Origin: Lepturacanthus savala
Taxonomy: Eukaryota; Chordata; Actinopteri; Scombriformes; Trichiuridae
Direction of reading: 5' to 3'
Assembly: GCA_030544235.1 (NCBI GenBank)
Contig: CM060462.1
Coordinates: forward strand, 35,606,526 to 35,670,525
Length of the DNA: 64,000 nucleotides
Positions 45,473-60,133 of this stretch are shown here, piece after piece. Each line of letters begins with the position of its first letter. Position 1 is the stretch's first letter. Made by a program: the position numbers and the translations under genes. The notes under the pieces were generated by a model that had not been told where the DNA came from, searched no databases, and saw only the letters and a list, made by a program, of their open reading frames with translations.

Positions 45473-47016
45473 AGGTGGTGTGGGAGATCTTGGAAAAAAC
45501 GGTTACAGCTATTCAACACAAGTGAGATTTTGAAAATATACACTCCCTCCCCTCCTCCCAAAGGCTCGGCCTCCTCCTCTTCAGCTCACCCCTCGAAACC
45601 ACGCCTTCACGATTCATGGATACATGAACGCGCACACTCTCGAGGGGTCACAGGAGTTCACGAGCATTCACGCCAATAGCATGACAGACAGTGACCGCTT
45701 TGCTAACTTCAAGCAATGTCGTCTTCACAAGATTTGTGAACATCGTAATGAACGTAGACAGTCTTTCATTATTGTAATTTCAAGAATATTGACATCAAAT
45801 TCAAACTAGAGTATCTGTTAGATTTCCACTAGTTGATTGGATACGTGTGTCAATTACTTTGTTATTGCAGTAATGATACAATGTACATAGCCTGCTGTAT
45901 CGTGTCCCTAGCCAGCCATCATAGGTTACAGTCACAGACATGGATTATTTTATAAGTAGTATGCATTTGCCCGTAGTAGCCTACCACATACCTGAATTTG
46001 AATGATTTATGTTACTGACTTATTTACTTGCGGGCGCTTTATTTCACGGGCAACAAACGGAACGACTCACACGGGGGTATGGGGTATCTCTGGGATAAAG
46101 GCACCTTTCTGTTGTAGTCACCATAAATTTGCGATAATCAAATGGCGGTAATCACAGTATTGTTCACGTGTTATTTTTGTATTTAGAGTTTTCATGACGA
46201 GAGCTCAAGCTCAGACTTAGCTTAGCCTTGTAGTTGACAGAATAGGTAGCTTAGCGAAACATGCTGGAATTATGCTTATGTCACTCGATTGACAATAAGT
46301 TTGTCATCATCTTTCATTTTCTCACTGACTGGTTGAATAGGCCTACAATACCCGTAACTGACCAGTATGTCAAAATATTATGTAATTAGAAGACAACATC
46401 TTACATATCCAGTAAAAATTCAGTGACTTTGGCATCCGTCTGGAGCCCCTTCTCATTTTTTAGCTGGCGCCAGCGCTGGAAAGCCGTACCGAGCCGCACT
46501 CTTGTCCTGTTTCGTTCTTCTGTTAGCTTCCGCATGGCTGTTGCTTTTTCAAGAACAGTTTTCCCCTTGGTTTTGCTGCCAGTCGACATCTTCTTCTCTG
46601 CCATTGTTGCAACGATATATATGTGCGAGCTAACTTGAATGTTGGCTTTCGAAGCTGTGTCTACTCACCTGATTGCCAGAGCTGTGGGGGGTCGAGTGAC
46701 GCCGACACAGTGAACGCGCAAAATGGGGGGAGGGGTCGAGTGGGAGGGGGAGGGGGGTAGAGCGGGAAGCCGTTGGGAAGGGAGGGGTGGCGGTGTGTGC
46801 ATAGGTATTTGATGGACGTATTAGACAGCCAATAAATGTAAAGATGATCAGTACATTGATTGGTTAGAGTTTTCCTCTGAATACACCCTCTAGACCGGAC
46901 CAAAATGTTTCGAGTTTTTTGCAAACATTCTATTTTAGTGTGTGCAGTGGGAATGTGAAAAGGTTTTCAGGCAATATTTTAAAAAATGCTGCAAAAAAGA
47001 ATCACCCACCCCACCT
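45473..47016 (-). mobile_element. TTAA-flanked DNA transposon, Kolobok-like
   Basis: Ends are inverted repeats: left AGGTGGTGTGGGAGAT, right (complement) AGGTGGGGTGGGTGAT, 14 of 16 matching. Both are directly flanked by TTAA (45469-45472 and 47017-47020). TTAA duplications are used by piggyBac and Kolobok superfamilies; the purine-starting terminus favours Kolobok. The interior (1.54 kb) has CG-rich blocks at 45540-45700 and 46680-46800 and one clean exon on the minus strand (46405-46604). No catalytic domain is visible, so the element is probably non-autonomous, perhaps an internal deletion. Superfamily assignment is inference. Confidence 0.7.
46405..46604 (-). CDS. Transposon-borne exon: charged FxRWRxL...FLLD peptide
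   Basis: Open from ATG 46604. It encodes about 66 residues beginning MAEKKMSTGSKTKGK, very rich in Lys and Arg (KLTEERNRTRVRLG), then AFQRWRQLKNEKG, TDAKVTEFLLD, and runs into a consensus donor AT|GTAAGA at 46405/46404. The WR.L..KG...DA.V..FLLD pattern recurs in fish transposon-encoded proteins, as I recall it; I do not know its function. No frameshift or stop before the donor. No downstream exon is identified inside the element, so expression is doubtful. Confidence 0.45.
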
Positions 47017-47020
47017 TTAA

Positions 47021-49403
47021 TTTAAGATTGGATAAGCAGTTTTTCTGTATGAGGCCTCTGTTTTTGAGAGTTCTGTGATGGTCGGGCAGATCATCTGTTT
47101 ACAGGTTTGTATCATTAGCTGCACCACAGCTTTGTCAAGTTGAGGAATAAAGTGGTTCTGTAGTAAATGACAGTCTGTATAAATCGGTACACTCATAGCT
47201 CTGTGTGGGTGACCAGAGGAAAGTGTAATTATCAGCAGTAACAGAAAATCTACATCAATGGTACTCTTTGTGCTGACAATGTATCTGTGTAGATCACCCT
47301 GTGTTCACCTCAGTAGATGTTCCAGTTAGGTGAGAATCATCATACGCTGCATGTTATAGGAACAGGGAAAAAACATGTTGGTTGCATGTAGTGTTACATT
47401 TTTGAAGAGATCAGCAAGGTGAGGTTTAGTGGAATTTTGTTTAATAGCAGCAATTTATTTGAATGGGATATTCAGAGAAGTGGTGAATCATGAACACAAT
47501 CGGAGGAACATAGCCTGATGTGATTTCTTTTTATACAATTCGAAACACTTCATCAAACACTCCATCCCACCTCCTTAAGAATCAGTGAAAGTGCAGACTA
47601 ACAGCAGGAAGCCCATTTATCGTCAAGTGCTCCCATCTAGACTCTCTGATTGGTGATTCATATGGCAAAATCTTGCTTTTTTAAGACTTAGTTAATGCGC
47701 CTGCAGGTTATATGAAAGACAGTGTGAAAAATGTCATTGTCCCTTCAGCTTTTTCAGTTCTCCTCAGCCTGCAGTTTACATTTAAAAATTGCTGCTGTTG
47801 CTGAATTTCTTGAATTCCACGGGACTACTGTAATTATCTTGCTAATATTGCATTGAGGGGGTCTACCTTTTTAGATCAGAGTTTGCTGTAATCTAAAATA
47901 TTGTGCTTGTTTTGTAGTCTAACAAGTTTAAATGGATGATGGATGCTTTTCACTCGCCCACTGTCCTCATCGGGCTCCTCTGTCCTGCAAGGCAGAAATG
48001 CTTTCTCAGCTCTCTGTTGCACACTGTGTTCCTCCTGAAAAGCTATTACTCCAGTCCCCGGTACCAAGAGGGAGCTGCAAAACGGGAAAAAGCTTGCCTT
48101 TTCCGGGGGCTAATTATACATTAAGTTCAAGTTAAATGGCCCCAGGAGTCAAAGACATTACGGCCTAGGAGGGGTTGTAGGAGGTATAGGGTGGACTGCA
48201 ATCTGCCTGTAGAAAGTCTTTAATGCTGCATCTTGAAATATGGATTTTTTTGTTCTGAATTTCAGGCTTGAGCCTGTCTGTTGTGATAAAGATCCAATAA
48301 AGCAACACAGTCAGTAAGAGGCAGCAGTTTTATGATTTACCACAGAACTTTCTCCAACTACTGTTGATATGAGTGAAATTAGAAATGTCAGGACAATTGT
48401 GTTCCTCCTGCTTATTGTAGATGGACTGCACAGTGATGCAATGTTATGATTATTGATGATCACCATGCAAAGTAATGCATTATTAGATGTTTGACAATAT
48501 CATACTTGATATATTTCCTTCATGACAATATTGTAGATGTCCAAGAATATTAGGATCTTTCAAGGTATCACCCCAGCAGCTCCCACTGCATTTCTCAGTA
48601 TACCACGGTTTCACTTTTTGTGTTGGTGCCAACACACTCTACCAATACACTCTCTCTATTAATGCATACTGGCATACTCTATGGCAGAGGGTCCCTCTGC
48701 TAACATGGATTGTAGATAATACAGCATAATGTAATCTTACAGCTCTTTTAGAATCTCCAAGTGTTATCCGACTAAATAGATCATATTCTCTTAGTGACAC
48801 GAGTGATTTCGCAGAGGTTATGTGATGCTCTGAACAGTTTATCCATTGTTTTATAGATGCAAACAGCATATGGCTGTAGTTTTTTTTTTTTTTTTTCAAA
48901 AATACACTTCTCAGTGTGTGTAATATGCTTTTTTTTGCACCTTTCCATTAGGCTGACATTGCATTTTTATCAGTTGTTTGTTCCTTTGTCTTTGTTGCTA
49001 AGGTTGTGGTTCAGGTCTATGTATGGTTTATATTGTCTCCTGTCATATTTTGTATTGGGTTTCATCTTGAACATGTCCTACTTCATTTTTTCATAGTTTG
49101 TTGATGTAGCTTCCTGAAACTGTCCAGTCAGAACAGAGTGGACTCATCTAGAAAAAGGGCTTTAAAGGGACAGGAGTTAAAAGGCCTGTTTCAGACAGAT
49201 ACTGAACTGAGGGGCTGCATTCATGGCCAGTAAAAGTAAAATTTTAACCTTCCTCTTGTGTTAGTTGGTTGCTGTTTCCATCCCTTATGTTAATGACCTA
49301 TGTCTTAAATCAGCTGTAAAATACATTTAAAACTTATCTATCAACCAATTTGTTTCTCATTTCTTGGTTTCTAGGTTTCCTTAACCATGAAAATATTCTT
49401 TTT

Positions 49404-49405
<2 letters not shown>
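47021..49405. other. Putative megf11 intron 1 segment
   Basis: No gene or defined mobile element found. 47920-48140 is relatively GC-rich and unique-looking. Confidence 0.35.

Positions 49406-49483
<78 letters not shown>
49406..49483. repeat. (AT)n microsatellite
   Basis: About 39 AT units, ending directly at the terminus of the hAT fragment. Confidence 0.97.
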
Positions 49484-49485
<2 letters not shown>

Positions 49486-49488
<3 letters not shown>

Positions 49489-50130
49489 TGATGGGGTAGT
49501 TACTAAAAAAAGTAACTAGTTACAAGTTACTAGTTACTGAAATTTTTAACTACATTACTTTACTATTTACTGCAAAGTAACTTCACTAGTTCACTACTTA
49601 CTTTACAGTTTTTAAGCAAATGTTAAAAGTTACCGCATGGATACATGGACAAATGTCATAGCCTTTTCATCGCTTTATTTTCAAGTATCAGTAAAAGGCT
49701 TTACACATTTAAAAAATCACATAAATTCAGCCATTAACAGTAATCAAGTCCACACTAGGAGATTCGATAGTGGACAGGGGAAGTATGTCTTCCACGATGT
49801 ACCCTGCAACTAATTTGTTCATTTCTTTTTGTGTTACCTTCTGTGCTCCAAGGTGAGGTAAAAGCATAGCTTGTTTAGGTGGGATCGGTTCGTGAGTGTC
49901 TTCTTTAACAGACTGGCTAGTAGAATCTTTCGCCACAAGTTTTGTAGTGCGGTGCTGGGCAGTCAAATGTTTCATCAGGTTGCTCATTGAGTTGGCAGCA
50001 GTTACCTCACCTGGACATAGAGTGCATTTCACTCAAATGTTTTTGTCCTTTCTAGCAATAAAGTCAAAATAGTACGAGTATTGCCACTGGCTGAATCCCC
50101 CTGCCTCTGTCTCTGTGTCCTCCATTCTCC
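49486..50130 (-). pseudogene. Broken hAT transposon with BED zinc-finger transposase N-terminus
   Basis: The plus-strand edge reads CAGTGATGGGGTAGTTAC, a hAT-like terminus, followed by a family-typical (AGTAACTAGTTAC)-rich block. On the minus strand a BED finger can be read: WQYSYYFDFIARKDKNI, a TGA stop, then VKCTLCPG and SNLMKHLTAQH, giving the CxxC...HxxxxH ligands. The segment VAGYIVEDILPLSTIESPS follows, as in hAT transposases. The stop and the missing remainder make it a pseudogene. No right terminus was found. Confidence 0.75.
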
Positions 50131-52814
<2,684 letters not shown>

Positions 52815-52827
52815 TGAGAGAGAGGGG

Positions 52828-52864
<37 letters not shown>

Positions 52865-52896
52865 AGAGACTTCATATGGGTTACAGAGGTTATGCT
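52815..52896. repeat. (GA)n with a shared 3' flank, copy 2
   Basis: GA/GGGA purine tract followed by GACTTCATATGGGTTACAGA, GGTTATGCT, the same flank as at 36219-36247. Confidence 0.65.
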
Positions 52897-53027
52897 CCAC
52901 TAACCATGACTATGATAACATCTGCTCAGTGTGTTCAGAAGCTCAGAGCTGGTCTGAGTCAGATATATAACTTAAGTGTAAAATAAACTGTGTTGATTTG
53001 TAAATTTCTCAGTTATTAATACAGAAT

Positions 53028-53139
53028 GATGACCTTTTAGAAAAGAGAAAAAACAACTTGTTTGTGGAGAACAGTAAAGGTCATCTTACTGTGTTACCTA
53101 AAAATAAGTCATGTTTTTCCACTTTTCTAAAAGGTCATC
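53028..53139. repeat. Imperfect inverted repeat around an 18-bp perfect stem
   Basis: GATGACCTTTTAGAAAAG (53028-53045) is exactly complementary to the end of the right arm (53122-53139). Pairing continues imperfectly inward to about 53059 and 53106, with a loop near 46 nt. Confidence 0.85.
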
Positions 53140-55539
53140 TGTTTGTGAGATTTGCTCCCTGATAGTGTTGTTCTGTTGTTTGACAGCACTCATGATTTAT
53201 TAAACATGCCCCCAAAGATCTGAGCTACTGTAATATTTCTTTGATGAATCATTTGACTAATTCATTAATTTTGTTGAAACTCTTGTTGTGGAATCACAGA
53301 AAGTATCTCTATTGTTGCTGGTGCATGGTGACCCAATTATGTCCAAGTCTATTAACAATTAAGGATCATTTAACATGCATTTGGTTGCATTCGACAGAAG
53401 TAAGGGTTTAACTCATCACTCTTACAGTAAAGTGCATGCTGCATCATTTTTGAATTTAGATTATCAAAGAGCCTCGTGAGACCTTTTGAGGAGGTTGTGA
53501 CCTTTGGAGATGATCGACTGGTGTCTTTCTGTTGTCAGCAAACTAACTCCACAGAGGAGACTGCTGCTCAATGAAGCTCTGAGCCACATATTGAAGCTCT
53601 GTGTGGTTGCAGATGACTTTACTAGTGTTTAAAGCTGGTTTGTGAAGCATTTGGACACATACAATGTGTTTAGATGTGAGTCAGCTTGCTGTGACCATGT
53701 GATAGTAACACATTGTTAATTGAACTTTGTATTTATTAAAGGAAGCAACACATGGGATACATTATGCTGTGCAGGGAGAATAGTTTTGTAAGGAAAGAAT
53801 TAAACTAACTTGTTGAACCTGTACATGATTTTCTTTTTATTTGACATTTTCCCCTCTTCCTCTGCAATACTTTTTTCCATCCGAAATAATGGTTGAGTGA
53901 TTGTATTTCATGCCTGACTTGTATAGAATGCTTTCAGTACCCTCTCAATTAAAATTTATACCAGAATTTTTACCAGGACCTGAATGCAGACACTACAGAC
54001 TAGCAGGATCATGCAGGAGCAGGTGGAGGAACAAGTAAGAAAAGGAACAGGCAGACTCAGGTCCGGGTTTGGTGACAACAAAAGCTGTCCATCTGAATAA
54101 CCACATGGAAAGAATGTCCTTGATAGAAAATCACTTGACATTTTAATGTCAAATAGAAAATTTACAACCTTAAAGCTTGTAAAATAAAATCAAAATGAAG
54201 CTCAGCAGAAATCTATAGCAGCCATTTTAGCAGTGTGTCAAACACAAGGCTGATGTAAATCCCAATAAATATGATCTGATATCATGTAATAAGTAATGTC
54301 AAACATAAATGGAAAAGATGTGCTCACAATGATTTTCCTCTGAGGCAATAATAACGACACTTTATTTCAGGTATAAATGAAGCATGTTATATATGTAATA
54401 ACCTGAAAACATACATCAGTGTATGTTATTTTTTTTCTTACCGTATGCTGCTGTAACTTGATAGTTCTCTAATAAATAATGGCTTACCATTTAAAAGAAT
54501 GATTTTCAAATTTTTTTGTATTTTATTTTTTAATAATTAAATACAATACATACAATTCTATATACTCATCTCATCGCTGTTGTTGCATAAAATAATTAAA
54601 AACACATGAATTAACCGCCTGCTGCACTGCAGGACATGTTATTTCATGCTAAATGCTACCGTTACAAGAGTTTCTTTAGAGGCAGAACCAAAGACTAAAA
54701 CCAGTGAATGTGTTTTCAGTGAAAGTAGTTCTATGTAAGACAGATGCTACTGAGTACATGTGGGAACATAGTTCTGTTTACAGCTTTACATGTAGTTTGT
54801 TCATCATTGTTTACTGATTGATTTATCCAAATTAAAAGTGAGTCAGCTTTCTATAGTGGAAAATCTGAGTTTAGCCCAAACACAGTTCTTACATACTAAT
54901 GTCGCTTCGTAGTACACCACTGTGGCCAGGGTCGAACCTGATTACTGACCCATGATCCATAACATCATGTTGGCAGTCACATCATGCTGTAGGGATAGAG
55001 GGAGGAATAAATGGAGCCAAATGTCAAATGGCAAACGCTATTTAAACATATTTATGCATATTGTGTACAGGGATACTTTATAACATACAACATCCTCAAC
55101 TCTCTTTCAGTGATTTTTCTGTCACCTCTCTAGCCCATCGTCTTTGAATTAAGGGAAAAGTGCCTCCAAAAATAGATTACAAACCAGTATATACTATAGT
55201 GTCTTATTAAAACAAAAAAATATGACTTCACTTTTAAAAGTAAGACAGGAAAACAGGATTTAGATTAATAATGTAAAAGTAGAAATAAGAAAAACGGAGA
55301 AAAGATTTTCCAGGCTGGATTTGAAAGTCTCCCAGGGTTTTCAGGTTGTGTGCAGTGATTCCTAACAATCAATAATTGCTCTTTGGGCAAAGGTCCAATC
55401 ACTGAAAGGTTGTTTTATGTATGGGAGAACAGTTAAGTAACCAGAATTAAGAGAATATATGAGATGTGGTGGTGTGTATGGAAACTGGAGATGCACATAG
55501 TAAGAAAGAGGATTTTGAAATCTCTCACTTAAATCAGAA
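53140..55539. other. Putative megf11 intron 1 segment
   Basis: No gene, RNA gene or mobile element recognised. Confidence 0.35.
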
Positions 55540-55830
55540 TCCAATGCAAAGACAGCAGGATGGGACATATCAGCCAACTTCTTAGAGCCTGTGAGGACTC
55601 TGGCATGAGGTGGCATGTAAAGGGATAAGTTACCATGGTGAAAGAAGCTATAATATACTTGATGTGTGGCTCAAAGGTAACAGAGGGATCAAACATTATT
55701 CCTGGATTCTTTACAGTAGGGATTTGAGGAATTGTACAACCATCAAGATTAATGGAATGATCTGTGATCTGATTCAAGTGGAGAGGAGAGTTGTGATCTT
55801 TACCACAAGTAATTGTACAAAGATTTGATT
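55540..55830 (+). repeat. Possible fragment of the same long teleost repeat as 27090-29470
   Basis: TGTGTGGCTCAAAGGTAACA, GGGATCAAACATTATTCCTG and AACCATCAAGATTAATGGAA resemble another part of that repeat's sequence. Weak. Confidence 0.3.
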
Positions 55831-56665
55831 TCACAAAATAATGTTGGCTAAAACACATACTACAGGCTGAACACAGCCTGTAACCTCTGATCTGATTGTA
55901 TCCAGACAGTCAATTGTAATAGAATTATTTTTTCTGTCTTTTTCACCAATACTGTATAATACACCACATCCTGTTCCCAGAAACCTGATCATAGCAGCTC
56001 TGTTTAAGCTCATTGACTGACAGCTCTACACTATAAAAACCCTGATGTTGAAACAATGTTTAGTGTTGGGGAAATATTGTTTAGCTAACGATAACAGTGT
56101 TTTTATTGATTTTCTGTTGCTGTGCTAATGAGAAATGGCACAGAAACACAAAGCCTCCACCTTCACACTCACTAACACACAAATCAACACGTTCAAAGCT
56201 CTTTAGTTCTGATTCTGTTGTGTGTGTTTTTTTTTTACTTTTCATGAACTGCAGTGATAAAATATGGCAGAGCTCAGGTATAATCAGTGCTGACTGAATG
56301 TTTGATGGTTCTGTATTATCTCTCTGTTTAATCCTGAGGAATATCAGATAGAAGCGTCTACTGCATGTGCTGAAATTTAATTAATTTGAAAAGTGAATTC
56401 GCTGCAGTTTTGGTGTCCTCAGGAACATCTAACAAGAAGGTGATGATTTAGAGGAATAACCAGTGTGTGGGTTGAAAATCGACATCGTTTTACTCATGAG
56501 ACAGCAGAGCTAACAAAAGAGCACAGGCTTATTTTATTTTTTCATGCAATTCATAATTGGCAGAGGATTATTGATCAGGAACCCTGTCAACTACTGCTGA
56601 CCCTCTAAGTCCATTGCTTGTTGAGTGATGAATGTATTTGTTCTTCCTCTCTTTGTTAAATACAG

Positions 56666-56760
56666 GTATCCAGTCCCAGCATCTTTACCCACTGAAGGTG
56701 GTTTTCCTGTGATACAGTTTAGTTTCACCTGAAGATTCATCACACTCTTATTTACTGAAG
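56666..56760 (+). other. Putative megf11 second 5' untranslated exon
   Basis: A 95-nt segment bracketed by a good acceptor (pyrimidine-rich CTTCCTCTCTTTG then AAATACAG|G at 56665/56666) and a good donor (ACTGAAG|GTAAGC at 56760/56761), on the coding strand and 3.2 kb before the first coding exon. If spliced to 59996, an in-frame TGA (56756-56758) comes eight codons before the megf11 ATG, which supports that ATG as the start. Predicted from splice sites alone. Confidence 0.4.
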
Positions 56761-58708
56761 GTAAGCTGCGGTTTGTCTCTCAGATTAACATATTTACATG
56801 CATTTGTAGTGTCCCACCACAATATTCACCGCCACATATCGATTCTGTTTTTGGAGCTGTGCTCTCACTCTCTCTGATAAACTCCCAAACAGATGCATAT
56901 GCACCTGCACTGTGACTCAGCCCCCCCCCGCTACAAACTCTGAGCTTTTATCTGCAGTCATTTCACAGTCTACACTTGAGAAATGTTACAGTCATGCTAC
57001 TGACACTTGTAGCCTTCATCACTTTGTAAAGTGACTGAAAAAACAAGGGACTTCACTGTGCATTCATATGCACCTTAAAAAATCTGAACTAAAGGCCATG
57101 AAAGTTGTTTAATTCTTTTTTCTTTAAAGGCGATCTATGAAGTTGTGTTCGCGACCCTGTGTAAAACTTTTCCGCAACCCTGTGTAAAACATGATCTGCA
57201 GTCTCTGTTGAGGATTTAAAAAGCAGATGAAGACTTGTTTACTCAAGGTGATGAAAATGAAAGATTTAGTAGAATATAAATATAGACCTGGGGAGAGAAC
57301 TCAGAGAGCTGCTAACCTTAACTCACAAACTTTACTAAAATATTCTAGTCAAGAGTCCAAGCTTAGTAGTGATTTTGATTTAGGAAGATTCTAAGAGCAA
57401 CTCTGAGCAAGAAAGGGACAGAAACTATAGGATGTCCACATGCTGCTCAATCAGTCAATATATAGACAAAAGTCAATCAGTCAGTGAAAATAATTTGATT
57501 ATGTTTTTTTTAATGTACATGTCATTTTATAACTTAATATATTTAATATTTTGGTGTTTGTAGCGCTTGGTGGGAGATGTGAGTGCATTTCTAATCAGAT
57601 CCACCACAAACATTATCCCTGCATGATCTAATCTTCTTTTTGTCTGTCTGCCATTTTCTCCTCTGCTTAAAAACTCTTAAGCCTCTTAAAAGTCCTCCTC
57701 TCTACTCCTAAGTTTGTCCCCTTAGGAGTTCTCTAGAGGGCTAAGATGCTTTGTAAATAAAGTTTATCTTTTCCAGGACCTTATCTTAAATGTGAGGGGA
57801 AATTCCTAGAAAACTTCATGATTCAAATAATTCAAACAACTCTTCCTTCACTTCCTTATACTGTATGTGTATATGTGTGTACCACAGACATTGTACACTG
57901 GCATGAGGAATAGGGTCCACTACAACAATACATCCAGACACTATTTATTGTGGCACTATTTTAATGATAAATGGACACATTCATCCTGTCAACAAATTCA
58001 GATTGACATGAAAAAAACTGATATTAATTTCATCATTAATTTCCTTGCTCGTTATCCTAAATTCTCTCCTTGCATCATCGCCTTAAAGGTGGCTGTAACA
58101 GCAATACCTCGGAAGCTAAACATCAAATTCCAAAAATGACAGCTTCAGTAATGACTGGTGATTTCCTGCTGCTGTACTGTAGCAAACCTTTATGTAAAGC
58201 AGAGGAACATTTCTGTAGAAACCAGATTGGTTGTGTCAGGCACGTTGTTGCAGCGTTGTTGCTGGCAGAGCAGCATTTGCTGATTGACATTCCCAGCAGT
58301 GCTGCATGGCCTACAAGCACAACATATTTCAACTTTTCCTCTCTCTTTTCTCACGACATTCATTCAGCCGCCCTTCCTGCATTCCACAGAAAATAATAGT
58401 GGATCATCTGTAGCGGACGGAGGTTTCATTGCCTTGTGAATTGGTTGTTAAATTATTTGAATTTCAGGAAAAGTCCTCCTCCAGCAGAGCTGCATTGCTT
58501 TTCCTGATGCTGGCATTACTCAAAGACAGGAGCATACCCTGTGATCTAGCTTTTAAAATTGCTGCTTTAAAATTGTTGTTGTTCCCAATGATTCATTTGT
58601 ATCTATGCTCTGCTCTGTGATGCTCTTGAAATACATTTTCCTTCCATACAGTTTTTGCAGTGTTAGGAAGGACCTACTCACTACTATCCTATGTTATAAT
58701 TGAATATA
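56761..58708. other. Putative megf11 intron 2, first part
   Basis: No supported feature. A short local duplication of GC/GACCCTGTGTAAAAC occurs near 57150-57190. Confidence 0.35.
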
Positions 58709-59125
58709 CAGCTCTGGAATAAAATAAGGGACCAATGCAAAAAACACTGTTTTTCAGATTTTACAATTTATAGGTATGTGTCTGGCAAAAGGAACATTTT
58801 TTTTTGGTTCTTCCCAAATTCCAAATAAAAATATTATCATTTAGACCATTTATTTGCAGAAAATGACAAATAGTGAAAATAACAAAAAAAGATACAATGT
58901 TTTCAGACCTCAAACAATGCAAAGAAACCAGAAACCAGATCAAATTAATTTCAACACTTAAGAAGAGTTCAGAAATCAATATATGGTGCAATAACCCTTA
59001 TTTTATTCACAGCTTTCATGCGTCTTGGCATGCTCTCCACAAGTCTTTACCATTGCTCTTGTTGGTGACTTTATTCCACTCCTGGTTCCTCTTTAAGCAG
59101 AATGAGGTGTGCATGTGTTGGAATT
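58709..59125 (-). pseudogene. Tc1-like transposon fragment with transposase C-terminus
   Basis: The plus-strand edge CAGCTCTGGAATAAAATAAG and the segment GTTCAGAAATCAATATATGG belong to a well-known fish Tc1-like family. The minus strand encodes LVESMPRRMKAV (59050-59009), the conserved end of Tc1 transposase, with flanking stops. Truncated inside the transposase; the second terminal repeat is absent. Confidence 0.7.
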
Positions 59126-59650
59126 AAACAGACGCTGGAATGGAATGGCTGGAATACATGTAGAGATGCTGATTTCAGAAATAAAATGCAACGGTCTCTT
59201 CCAGACCTGCATTTGTTTGTTTCCACATGCTTATCTGAATCAAATAGGGGAAATTCTCTCTTTTACTGTTTTTAGTTGCAGGCAACCTTTAGGTTGTTAA
59301 CAATGAAGAAATACAGATGTCAATAATAGTCAAAGGATGTTCTGTGATTTTCTATATTTATTTAATGTCAATAAAAAATGAGCTGCACCGCTGCACTAGG
59401 TGACAGCTTCCTTTCCAAACTACTAATTTGTTTCGAAAAATCTCCAAAGACGAATGACAGTAACCCTGTTTTCAGTCTTTAGGTAGTAGTTGAGTGTGAA
59501 AAGTATTTTGCCACCATGCATGTGCAAGATCGGTTCCCTACACAGTAAACACTTATGCTTTTTTCTTGAGCAGAATCTGAACTGGGCATTTAACATTTTT
59601 TAATGAAGTTTAGTACAAAATCTGAGTAATTTCTAAAAAAAACTGTTGTG

Positions 59651-59756
59651 AGGGCGACACAGTGGCGCAGGGGTTAGCGCTGTTGCCTCACAGCAAGAAG
59701 GTCGCAGGTTCTGGGTCTGGGACCTTTCTGTGTGGAGTTTGCATGTTCTCCAGGCT
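59651..59756 (+). mobile_element. tRNA-like SINE/repeat head
   Basis: GGGCGACACAGTGGCGCAGG, GGTTAGCGCTGTTGCCTCAC, AGCAAGAAGGTCGCAGGTTC and TTTCTGTGTGGAGTTTGCAT. The first part has an A-box-like TGGCGCAGGGG and a degenerate B-box-like GGTTCTGGGTC. This is a very common fish repeat. Truncated after TGTTCTCC. Confidence 0.65.
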
Positions 59757-60017
59757 TTGTATACATACACAACACTTGTTAAACATATAATGCATATAAA
59801 ATTCCAAGCCTTATCCTTTAATTAATTGACTAATTGTCTCAGCTCAACAGCTTATAACACAGTGTTTTTTTGGTTTTCCACATTTTTATTTAAGTGTAAT
59901 AGAATTGGTATGCTTTTTTGTCCCTGATTCACTGTGGAAAGCAGCTTTTTGAAAGTAAAATCTTGTACCTCACTGTCTTTTTGTACTTTTCCAAGGACGG
60001 GCGGAGGGAGGTGGACA

Positions 60018-60133
60018 ATGGGGGCCGGTGGGTTCCCCCCTCAGGTCCTGCTGTGGCTCAACTTGTTGGGCCTCATCTCTCTGGTGTTGCCCCTCAACCC
60101 GGATGACCCCAACGTGTGCAGCCACTGGGAGAG
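60018..60133 (+). CDS. megf11: megf11 coding exon 1: signal peptide and start of EMI
   Basis: The acceptor CCAAG at 59995 opens the exon at 59996, giving 22 nt of leader before the ATG. It encodes residues 1-38 (to SHWE) and ends in phase 2 at donor GTCAGT. The first 25 residues differ from mammalian MEGF11, as signal peptides usually do. Confidence 0.9.
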
